Below, in pieces: positions 1 through 6,633 of a stretch of 25,126 nucleotides of DNA. This stretch comes from Pontibacterium sp049599735 (lineage in GTDB: Bacteria; Pseudomonadota; Gammaproteobacteria; Pseudomonadales; Balneatricaceae), in NCBI GenBank assembly GCA_049599735.1, contig JBMYOX010000053.1, positions 1 to 25,126 on the forward strand, written 5' to 3'. A model generated the notes under the pieces. The model ran no database searches. It had not been told where the DNA came from and was given only the letters and a program-made list of their open reading frames with translations. Each line of letters starts with the position of its first letter. The stretch's first letter is position 1. The translations under genes were made by a program, and so were the position numbers.

Positions 1-966
1 CTGCCAGCGGGCCAGGCTGCCCAGCAGATAGATGCAGGTAATATCACTGCCGCGAAGTTCTGAGGCGGCAAACACCAGAGTGCGACGGATTTCCTCGTCC
101 AGTTTTTTTAAATCCGGCAAAAGAATGTTAAAGGCGAGCTTACGAACCTGCTCCTGTTCGGTTGTATTGCCAGCCGGACTCTCTTCGCCGGAGAGCATCA
201 GTTGCTTCAACTGTGCTTTATCTATTTCCAGTTCGTCAGTCAGACGTGACAGTAATTTTTCTTCACCCGTATCTATACTGTGGTCGAACAACAGGCGTCT
301 CCCGGAGATCATGGTGATATAACTGCGCTCATTGCCGAAGTTGATCACCAGGCTGTTGTGGTTTTCCCGGTTGCTGTTCAGTGTTGTAATCAGTCGTCGG
401 ATGGCGACCTGGCCTATTTCCAGTGAATCTACCTCCAGACCGCTTTTTCTCAACAACTCCAGGTAGTTAATGACATCTTCCCGCCGTGCAACGGCAGCCA
501 CAACCCGCCGGTCATTCGAGGTATCGGTGTGGCGGGTGGGTACGTAGTCGATAACCAGGTCGGCGAGGTTTTCCTGCAGGCGCTCGCTTAATAAGGCCCG
601 GATCGCTTCATCTTCACCTTGTCCGGGTGGCAGCTGAAAGCGCAGGGAGAAGGTTCTCAGCCAGTCAGAGGGCAGGACAGTTGCTACTTTGCGTCCTTTA
701 AAAGGCTGTGTATTCAGTACCTGTTTCACAATGGTTGTCAGGGCTTGCGGTGATGCCAGAAATAAATCGCGGGAACTCAGGTCAGACCGGGGGGCGCAGG
801 GGTAGGGAGAGGAGGAAAGGGCCTGAATACGGCATTGATCACTCACCCCGGGTGTGGCCAGTTGCATCATATTGAGTTTTCCCTGAGAAAACTCCAGACC
901 AATAGGGCCGTAGTTTACGGGGCTTAATCGCGTTTTCAGTGAAGAGAATCGCAGTGCCTCAATCAT
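1..966 (-). CDS. PilM/MshI-like pilus assembly protein (partial, runs off left edge)
   Basis: An open frame runs from an ATG at 966 to the window edge without a stop (322 codons seen; the C-terminus is missing). The start follows a good ribosome binding site (AGGGAGG, 6-7 nt upstream). The N-terminus contains PIGLEFSQGKLNMMQL near residues 21-36, which resembles the first phosphate-binding strand of the actin-like PilM/FtsA ATPase fold. The middle has an SHS2-like stretch (KVATVLPSDWLRTFSLRF) and a second acidic strand pattern (SLVINFGNERSYITMI). PilM-type proteins sit at the inner-membrane/cytoplasm face of type IV pilus machines and connect the PilN/PilO complex to the assembly ATPase; MshI is the MSHA version. 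It is the last visible gene of the minus-strand pilus string, 118 bp after the DNRLRE gene. PilN/PilO/PilP/PilQ-like genes would be expected just beyond the left edge. The fold is fairly sure; PilM versus MshI is not resolved. Confidence 0.75.
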   Translation of the reverse strand, partial: MIEALRFSSLKTRLSPVNYGPIGLEFSQGKLNMMQLATPGVSDQCRIQALSSSPYPCAPRSDLSSRDLFLASPQALTTIVKQVLNTQPFKGRKVATVLPSDWLRTFSLRFQLPPGQGEDEAIRALLSERLQENLADLVIDYVPTRHTDTSNDRRVVAAVARREDVINYLELLRKSGLEVDSLEIGQVAIRRLITTLNSNRENHNSLVINFGNERSYITMISGRRLLFDHSIDTGEEKLLSRLTDELEIDKAQLKQLMLSGEESPAGNTTEQEQVRKLAFNILLPDLKKLDEEIRRTLVFAASELRGSDITCIYLLGSLARWQ

Positions 967-1084
967 TGAGCATCCTCCCTGATCCTTGTGATAATGCCGT
1001 CCGGCTGCAGTTGCTCTTTGTGTAAAAAGCAGTGCTTGTAAAAGCTTAGCACAGCTTTATAACCGCACTGCATCTGTGCTGTTC

Positions 1085-2695
1085 TTAAGGTGGGCTGTAG
1101 TCGATAAGCAGTACCGGTTTATTGCTCAACTCTTTACTGTCAAACAGGATAAAACTGCCTTTTCGGGCGGTCGTCGGGATCAGCGCAATACCCTGAGGGT
1201 CAGACAGACCATCAACCCATTCCTGTACCAGCGGGGTCAGGTTCCAGGCGTACCAGCCGGTGCCCGTGGTGATTATGCTGTCTATCAGGGTGCGATCGTA
1301 GCTACCGCCCGGGCCGCTATGCCAGGTGATACCGGCATCAGCCTGATCCCAGTGTGACAGAAGTTCTGACCAGTCCTGGGTGAGGCGGTAAGCACCCAGA
1401 TTAAAGCTGTCTTTACCTGCTTTTTCGGTGGCGTACAGTCGTAAAATAGCGCTGTTAATGCGTGAACCGGCGGGCAGGCGGCTAAGGTCAAAATGCAGCA
1501 AAGTGCGTAGTTCAAAGCCTTTACCGCTTGTGAAACCGGCCATTAAATTGGCGGTGCCGTAATTTTTGGTACTGCCCGCTTCCAGGCTGTTATCGGCCGC
1601 CGGACTCAGGCTAACCGGTGCTAAGTTGTCTGTTGTGAGGCGGTCCGTTGCGAGGCCGTCTGTTGTAAGGCTGAGCCCCCCTTCTGATATCAGTTCGGAT
1701 GAGGCCCAGAGTGGCAGTATACAGCTGTCCCCGCATTCACAGGCATAAGTAATATTGAGCCTGGGCCTCAGGCTTGTGTTGCTGTTTTCCTGACTGATAA
1801 AACTGAAACTTGTTTCCCCGGTACTTTTGAGCAGCAGGCCATAGTTGGTATGAACTCCCGCCTGCCACTTTGCCACCTGAGCGGTAAGGTCCCAGTATCG
1901 CCAGAGGTTGTTGTCGGCACTGGTGGCTGTGCCAGCGATTGATACCGGATCAAAATCACCGCCAGGGCTGGCCCAGCTATTTAAACTATCGTAATTATTC
2001 CAACTAGCTCCGTCAGCCGGGCTGGTACCTTGCCCGGAGCCTTCCAGCCAGCTCCGGGTGAGTCGGTAGGCATCAATTGGCAGATAGGGAGCGGTGCCGG
2101 AGGTGCTGTGGTTATACAGTGCGAGTTGGGCACTGAGAATTTTAACCCCGGCGGGCAAGCTGCTGAGGTCAAAATAAAGCAGGGTACTTTGAGGCCCGGC
2201 TGCCTGGTTTGACACTTTTAGCGCCGTATAAGCCCCGTAGTTCTGTGTGCTGTAAAACGCATCGATCAGCAAATCCCGCCCGGCCTGGGTGCCAAGTTGT
2301 AATGTCAGGTTTGCCGGTGCCTGGTATACGCGCGCCTGTGAGCGTCTGAGCTGAACTTTAGCGCCACCAGCAGTTTGTCCGGTTGATATCAGGTCAACGG
2401 GCGAGCCGCTGGCGGGACTGATGGTAACGTTGTAACTGTGGCCCGCAAGGTTTCCGTTCAGCGTTGTATAGTCACTGCAGTTGCCGGTATTTGTCTGCCA
2501 GTGCGCATGGTTAAGGCCTGCTTCTGCCAGATAACGGGCCTGGGTGCGTCCGGTATCGCTGATAGCTATCGTGCCCTGCACAGCGGCTGTTCGCCCCAGA
2601 GACAACGCGATAGTCGCGAGCAGGGCAAGGGTCAGCACAACGGGTAACAAGATATAAGCGTGCTGCTTATACTGGCCCGGTTGAGCCGCTGTCAT
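1085..2695 (-). CDS. PilX-like membrane-anchored protein with two DNRLRE domains
   Basis: 536 residues. A hydrophobic N-terminal helix (about 13-33) followed by QARYLAEAGLNHA (52-64) is the pattern of PilX/GspK-type minor pilins. The -1 glycine and Glu5 of a normal prepilin are absent (KQHAYILLPVV), so processing by the prepilin peptidase is uncertain. The rest is two related beta-rich domains, about 129-317 and 358-534. Both show the DNRLRE-family signatures: an early NYG, then (L)LYFDLSSLPAG or LLHFDLSRLPAG, a Y/W-D/N-LT motif, YGLLL or QGIALI, and PRLNITY or PVLLIDY at the end. The domains are joined by a CECGDSC motif (319-325) and a short pentapeptide repeat. DNRLRE domains are usually found in extracellular or wall-bound proteins. 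The start overlaps the PilW-like gene by ATGA and has GGAG 7 nt upstream. I infer an exported tip or surface component of the pseudopilus; adhesive function is a guess. Confidence 0.8.
   Translation of the reverse strand: MTAAQPGQYKQHAYILLPVVLTLALLATIALSLGRTAAVQGTIAISDTGRTQARYLAEAGLNHAHWQTNTGNCSDYTTLNGNLAGHSYNVTISPASGSPVDLISTGQTAGGAKVQLRRSQARVYQAPANLTLQLGTQAGRDLLIDAFYSTQNYGAYTALKVSNQAAGPQSTLLYFDLSSLPAGVKILSAQLALYNHSTSGTAPYLPIDAYRLTRSWLEGSGQGTSPADGASWNNYDSLNSWASPGGDFDPVSIAGTATSADNNLWRYWDLTAQVAKWQAGVHTNYGLLLKSTGETSFSFISQENSNTSLRPRLNITYACECGDSCILPLWASSELISEGGLSLTTDGLATDRLTTDNLAPVSLSPAADNSLEAGSTKNYGTANLMAGFTSGKGFELRTLLHFDLSRLPAGSRINSAILRLYATEKAGKDSFNLGAYRLTQDWSELLSHWDQADAGITWHSGPGGSYDRTLIDSIITTGTGWYAWNLTPLVQEWVDGLSDPQGIALIPTTARKGSFILFDSKELSNKPVLLIDYSPP
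1628..1672 (-). repeat. Three 15-bp tandem repeats inside the DNRLRE gene
   Basis: Three adjacent 15-bp units (1628-1642, 1643-1657, 1658-1672; plus-strand form GTCTGTTGTGAGGCG with a few substitutions) keep the reading frame. They encode SLTTD, GLATD and RLTTD (residues 342-356) in the linker between the two DNRLRE domains. The array looks like a recent in-frame duplication that lengthens the linker. Confidence 0.8.
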
Positions 2696-3735
2696 AATGC
2701 CGCTCCGGGTCTTATCCGGCTGTTAAGGCGAACCGGTGTCCCGATGTCTCCGGATAATTCCAGGGTAATGTCCAGCAGCAGGGCGCGGCCAGCTTCCTGA
2801 GGCAGACGTTCGATGCGCAGCAGCCTGACCTTATCGGCAATCACTGTTTCGGTATAGTCGGCTCCGTTAATAACCGAGTCGCCGTTTTTATCTGTAAACG
2901 CAGGCAGGCGCTCTGTCAGTGAAGCGCCGTTGAGGTAAAAAACTACCGGATCTAATCCGTCCTCATCGGTTAGGCCATCCTCATCGTCATCGTTTTTTTT
3001 GCCTTCATCGGTATAACCATCGAGGTCATCGTCCACCCCTGCCAGCCCGGGCATGCCGTCTTTGTTCATATCAGCAGGGCTATCCTCATCGATACTGCCA
3101 TCCCCATCGTTGTCTGCCCCGTCCGACAGGTCATCCGTATCGGTGTTATCCTCGTCATTGTCATCCTGGGGAATTGATGCAGCCGACTGATCAATACGGC
3201 CATCGCCGTCATCGTCAATATCGATCAGGCCGGGCATGCCATCGTTGCTGTTATCGCCGCCCAGGTCTTCATCGATTCGCTCAGGCTCACCACTATCGCG
3301 CACACCATTGTTGTTAAGATCAAGATAATCCTGGTCATTGTTGGCATCACTCCAGCCATCGTTGTTGAAATCCCTGGTCGGATCCAGGGTGACGGCCAGC
3401 ACGGCGCTGGCCCGGATGCTGTCACCCACCGGCGGGGAAGCAGGGAACGTCTGGCTGCGAATATGCTCCGGCCAGTTGGTATGGGGGTTATCTGCCAGCG
3501 GTAAAATTAAGCGTCGACCGGACTGCACGGCACTGACCATACGCTGCATTGCAAAATGAGCCTGACGGGTTAAATCAAGCTGGTCACGGGTTTCGGTTTC
3601 CAGATTAAGTGCGTTGCCGACCAGACCGTTAAGTCCTGTGAACAATAATGCCGCTATTGCCAGTGTCGCCATTAACTCCACCAATGTCAGGCCCTGATGG
3701 TATTTGCTGGATTGCAGTGCTTTATTAAATTGCAT
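2692..3735 (-). CDS. PilW/GspJ-like minor pseudopilin with Asp-rich calcium-binding-type repeats
   Basis: 347 residues. The prepilin peptidase site is clear: G15 then LTLVE, with Glu at +5, followed by the hydrophobic helix (about 16-40). The helical spine LETETRDQLDLTRQAHFAMQRM is typical of PilW/GspJ. Between about 121 and 262 lies a strongly acidic block with many DxNxDG/DxDxDG loops (DFNNDGWSD 122-130, DLNNNGVRD 139-147, DIDDDGDGRID 172-182, DNDGDGSIDED 208-218, VDDDLDGYTDEG 234-245), like thrombospondin type 3 or dockerin calcium loops; another (DKNGDSVINGADYT) lies at 282-295. Ordinary PilW/GspJ proteins are shorter and lack this block. The C-terminal part (296-347) returns to a pseudopilin-like beta sheet. 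The gene ends in an ATGA overlap with the DNRLRE gene, so the two are probably translated together. Calcium binding is inferred from the motifs. Confidence 0.85.
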   Translation of the reverse strand: MQFNKALQSSKYHQGLTLVELMATLAIAALLFTGLNGLVGNALNLETETRDQLDLTRQAHFAMQRMVSAVQSGRRLILPLADNPHTNWPEHIRSQTFPASPPVGDSIRASAVLAVTLDPTRDFNNDGWSDANNDQDYLDLNNNGVRDSGEPERIDEDLGGDNSNDGMPGLIDIDDDGDGRIDQSAASIPQDDNDEDNTDTDDLSDGADNDGDGSIDEDSPADMNKDGMPGLAGVDDDLDGYTDEGKKNDDDEDGLTDEDGLDPVVFYLNGASLTERLPAFTDKNGDSVINGADYTETVIADKVRLLRIERLPQEAGRALLLDITLELSGDIGTPVRLNSRIRPGAAL

Positions 3736-3767
3736 GGATGCGTCCGGACGTTTGTAGTGGAGCTGCC

Positions 3768-4202
3768 TTATTGGTAAATCAGGGTTTGCAGGTGCTGTGT
3801 GGTACCGGCAATGCTGACCTGTACCCAGAGCAGGCCGGTATCGGTGCCGGTAAAAACATTGTTGTCGTTATCCAGATTATCGCCATCGCAGGCGGACAGA
3901 AAAACGTCCAGGCTTAAAGTGCGGCCATCCGTTGTGGTGATGCTGTCTGAATAAAGGCTGGCGATGCTTTTGCTGCCTGCGGCCAGGCTTGCCGCTTCCA
4001 GGTTGCTGAAAGGTTCTGCGAGCACGGCTTCCAGTTTTGCCTGCAAATGATAATGGTCGATAATATAAGCCTGATTTACAGCTGATCTTTGTGCCCCGCT
4101 TTGCAGGGCTTGCAGGGCAGGCACGATAGCAACAGCGATCAGAAAAGAGGCCGCCAGTACTTCCATATAAGAAAAGCCGGATTGCTGCGTTAAGTTGTTC
4201 AT
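3768..4202 (-). CDS. PilV/GspI-like minor pseudopilin
   Basis: 144 residues. The prepilin motif is SG9 followed by FSYMEVLAA, with Glu at +5, then a hydrophobic helix to about residue 33. The helix continues as ALQALQSGAQRSAVNQAYIIDHYHLQAKLEAVL, the pattern of PilV/GspI proteins, which form part of the initiating tip complex of type IV pili and type II secretion pseudopili. The length fits the family. The start overlaps the stop of the GspH-like gene by ATGA, and the PilW-like gene starts 32 nt after its stop. A small acidic loop (DGDNLDNDNNVFTGTDTG, about 110-127) recalls the Asp/Asn-rich loops of the next gene. Assignment to the PilV/GspI group rests on N-terminus, size and order; sequence alone does not separate PilV from GspI or MshD. 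Confidence 0.8.
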   Translation of the reverse strand: MNNLTQQSGFSYMEVLAASFLIAVAIVPALQALQSGAQRSAVNQAYIIDHYHLQAKLEAVLAEPFSNLEAASLAAGSKSIASLYSDSITTTDGRTLSLDVFLSACDGDNLDNDNNVFTGTDTGLLWVQVSIAGTTQHLQTLIYQ

Positions 4203-4747
4203 TGCACACGCACCCGGCCACTGACCGGCGTGATATGAATGGTTCGCAGCTCACCCTGGTAACTGAGGGTCAGGGTGGCGGTTTCCAGATCATGAATGCT
4301 CCAGCCGGTATCGTATTTGGGACGCCCGCTTGCATCAAAACCCAGGAATTCCACGGGTAAAAAGATATTTTCAAATTTAATATAAACACTTGCCAGATCG
4401 ATATCCTGTAATCCCGGCCCGTTACCAAAGTGCAGGGCATAGAGCTTTTTATCTGCCGGGTGGCGCACATCGTAGACCTGTGTGGGGAAACCTGAGGTAT
4501 CCAGCCAGTAAAGTTGAAACTGCTGAACGCCTGCGCTGGCCTTGATACCGTGAGCATGCCCCGTTCGCATGGCTTCGCTGCGGGCAAAGCGTATGGCTGT
4601 TGCCACCTCATCGGCAGCCAGATTCAGTTTGTGACTGTTATTGCCGGACAGGCTGCTGGTTGCGACCAGGCTGATCATGCTGATGATGGATATGACCACC
4701 AGCAGTTCAGCCAGATTAAAACCCCGGTTTCGGGCGGCCCTGTCCAT
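4199..4747 (-). CDS. GspH/FimT-like minor pseudopilin
   Basis: 182 residues. The prepilin site is RG9 followed by FNLAELLVVISIISMISLVA, with Glu at +5. Behind the helix comes KLNLAADEVATAIRFARSEAMRTGHAHGIKAS, the conserved FimT/GspH pattern (AxxLxxxLxxARSEAxxR), and the C-terminus (LTLSYQGELRTIHITPVSGRVRVQ) is the usual closing beta hairpin. GspH/FimT proteins are minor components that help start pilus or pseudopilus assembly in the inner membrane. The start lies 19 nt after the stop of the major pseudopilin gene and the end overlaps the PilV-like gene by ATGA. The ribosome binding site in front of ATG 4747 is weak, which may reflect low dosage or coupling to the upstream gene. Confidence 0.87.
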   Translation of the reverse strand: MDRAARNRGFNLAELLVVISIISMISLVATSSLSGNNSHKLNLAADEVATAIRFARSEAMRTGHAHGIKASAGVQQFQLYWLDTSGFPTQVYDVRHPADKKLYALHFGNGPGLQDIDLASVYIKFENIFLPVEFLGFDASGRPKYDTGWSIHDLETATLTLSYQGELRTIHITPVSGRVRVQ

Positions 4748-4766
4748 GGCATAACCCCGCGCGGGC

Positions 4767-5309
4767 CTAACGGTCGTCGTATGAGGTGTGGTTGATAATG
4801 ATCTTTCCGGTAACTGTGTCGTATTTCCAGCCGCCTGTTGTGCCGTCTGCGGTCATGTTCAGGTCACCCGCGTTGTTCATGGTCAGGGTGGCCACGTTCA
4901 TAAAAGGATCCGGTGGCAGGGCATCTTTTTTGAAATAAGGGCCAAACTTGTGGTTGGTGGCATCACGGACAGAGCAAGCGCCGCCGTCCTTATCGGTATA
5001 ACGGCTGATTTGTGCCAGAAAGGCAGTGTTAGAACCCGCATTTCCTGAGCCGTTCGTACCGCTGCAGGACTTAGTGGGGATTGCGGTATTTGCGCCGGGA
5101 TAGACACCATGTTGCTGGTAATAGATATCGATCATGCTACGCAGGTTGCTGAGAGAACTGTCGGCGGCGGATGCCTTAGCGTCATCGGTGGAAGACGCAA
5201 ACTGAGGTACCACAATGGCGGCCAGGACAGCCAGAATAATGACAACGATCAGTAACTCAACCAGTGTAAAGCCTCCGGTTTTATGATCTGTCTTCAGGTA
5301 CTTATTCAT
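4767..5309 (-). CDS. GspG-like major pseudopilin
   Basis: 180 residues. The class III signal peptide is textbook: GG13 then FTLVELLIVVIILAVLAAIVVPQF, with Glu at +5. The globular part has YYQQHGVYPG (63-72), PPDPFMN (132-138) and the closing GWKYDTVTGKIIINH (160-174), which match GspG-type major pseudopilins in place of PilA. Two cysteines (C82, C112) could form a disulfide. The gene has the strongest ribosome binding site of the cluster (AAGGAG, 8 nt before ATG) and a 190-bp upstream gap, both fitting the most abundant subunit. It probably forms the shaft onto which the minor pseudopilins downstream provide the tip. GspG compared with a MshA- or PilE-like pilin: the WxYDxxTGxI ending favours GspG. 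Confidence 0.88.
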   Translation of the reverse strand: MNKYLKTDHKTGGFTLVELLIVVIILAVLAAIVVPQFASSTDDAKASAADSSLSNLRSMIDIYYQQHGVYPGANTAIPTKSCSGTNGSGNAGSNTAFLAQISRYTDKDGGACSVRDATNHKFGPYFKKDALPPDPFMNVATLTMNNAGDLNMTADGTTGGWKYDTVTGKIIINHTSYDDR

Positions 5310-5499
5310 TGAAAATTCTCCTTATTTCCAAATGTCAGCAGCAGTGTTTTGTGGTGCTGATAACAGCCTGTTCTGCCCTTGCAGAAGGGAAAATGAACTC
5401 TACTTCAGTGTAGACCTTAGTTTTTTATCCCGATGACTTTTCCGTAAAAATTTCAGGAAATAGCAGCGAACCTGAGCATCATCAAATACCGGTGCATTT
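5310..5499 (-). promoter_or_regulatory. Leader region of the major pseudopilin gene
   Basis: This 190-bp gap is the largest between neighbouring genes inside the minus-strand string. It holds AAGGAG 8 nt before the pseudopilin ATG and a perfect 6-bp inverted repeat at 5371-5386 (TTCTGC CCTT GCAGAA). A hairpin over the stop of the GspF gene lies at its upstream end. It may carry an extra promoter or RNA processing elements that raise pseudopilin levels. No convincing sigma-54 (GG/GC) or sigma-70 pair could be picked by eye. Confidence 0.35.
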
Positions 5500-5508
5500 T
5501 TAATGCAC
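5492..5508 (-). other. Perfect hairpin across the stop codon of the GspF-like gene
   Basis: GTGCATT-TTT-AATGCAC forms a perfect 7-bp stem with a 3-nt loop, and it contains the TAA stop (5500-5502) of the GspF gene. In the minus-strand direction no T-run follows, so it is not a standard intrinsic terminator. It could act as an RNA end or processing point between the membrane platform gene and the pseudopilin gene. Confidence 0.45.
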
Positions 5509-6609
5509 AACCTGGGAAAGTTTGAAAATTGGCAGGATCAGGGAGCTGACCAGTACCCCGACAATCAGGCCCATAATCAGCAACATTACTGGCTCTGCGA
5601 GTTTAGACACGGTTTCCAGGCGTTTGCCAAGCTCCCTTTCGTAATGATCTGCCAGACGCTCCATAACCCGGGGCAGGTTGCCTGTGTCTTCACCGGTCTG
5701 AATTAATTGTTTGGCCAACGAGGGCATCCAGGGGGGGGCGCTGAACCCGCTGGCCAGTGTCATGCCTTCGGCAATCTGGTGCTCCAGGTGCAGGATAAAG
5801 TCGTGAAATTGTTGATTGCGGACAACATCCCGGGTGGATGCCAGAGCATCAAGAATATTAACGCCATTTTGCAGTGAAAGACCCAGTACCCGCAGGGATT
5901 CGGTCAGATAAAGCTGAATCATAATCTGTCTGATAAGGGGCAGTCGCAGTTTTAAGCGGTCCAGAACACGGCGTCCACCGGGGCTGCGAAAGCAGAGTAT
6001 CGCGCCGGTAATAAGCAGTGATGTGACCAGACTTATGCCGCCCCAGTGGGTGCGCATCAGATCGCTGGTGGCCATCAGCACCCGGGTCGTCCAGGGCAGT
6101 TGATCCATAATCGCTTCAAACATAGTCTGAAATTCGGGAAAGACCACCAGTAAAATAAACAATAATACCGCGACTGAAAACAGGATAAGAAAGGCCGGAT
6201 AAGTGGCGGTGGAGGCCAGCTGGTGTTTGAGCTTTTCCCGTCGCTCCTCCAGCGTCAGTAATCGTTCTAATACCTTATGCAAAAAACCACCACTTTCGCT
6301 GGCGGCGATCAGGTTGATATATGTACTGTTGAACAGTTCCGGGTGGCTGCTCAGGGCGTTGGAAAGGGATCGACCTTCGGCAACCTGCCGGCTCAGATCC
6401 TGTAACAAGACGCGCATCCGGCTATTGTCAGTTTGCTGCGCCAGAATGGCCAGTGCGGCATGGATATTCGTACCGGTCTCCAGTAACAGTGACAGCTGAT
6501 CGGTAAAAAAAATACGCTCACGGCTGCCAGGGGCGGGCTGTAGCAGCGTTGAAAAGTCGGGCAGTACTTTTTTTCGGGCGGTGGTGTCAGGCCTGGGGTT
6601 GATGGGCAT
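5500..6609 (-). CDS. GspF/PilC-like inner-membrane platform protein
   Basis: 369 residues, somewhat shorter than the usual 400. Two copies of the T2SSF domain are visible: about 35-157 (FTDQLSLLLETGTNIHAALAILA, ASESGGFLHKVLERL) and about 237-360 (LTESLRVLGLSLQNGVNILDALAS, QTGEDTGNLPRVMERLADHYERE). Membrane helices lie at about 136-158, 190-206 and 339-362. The protein is the inner-membrane base on which the assembly ATPase acts to extract pilin subunits. The start has GAGGA 7 nt upstream and lies 24 nt after the ATPase stop, so both are likely on one message. The N-terminal 30 residues (proline- and arginine-containing) are cytoplasmic. Whether it serves secretion (GspF) or a pilus (PilC/MshG) cannot be told from this protein. 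Confidence 0.9.
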   Translation of the reverse strand: MPINPRPDTTARKKVLPDFSTLLQPAPGSRERIFFTDQLSLLLETGTNIHAALAILAQQTDNSRMRVLLQDLSRQVAEGRSLSNALSSHPELFNSTYINLIAASESGGFLHKVLERLLTLEERREKLKHQLASTATYPAFLILFSVAVLLFILLVVFPEFQTMFEAIMDQLPWTTRVLMATSDLMRTHWGGISLVTSLLITGAILCFRSPGGRRVLDRLKLRLPLIRQIMIQLYLTESLRVLGLSLQNGVNILDALASTRDVVRNQQFHDFILHLEHQIAEGMTLASGFSAPPWMPSLAKQLIQTGEDTGNLPRVMERLADHYERELGKRLETVSKLAEPVMLLIMGLIVGVLVSSLILPIFKLSQVVH

Positions 6610-6633
6610 AGCGCTATCCTCGTGCCATCAGTG

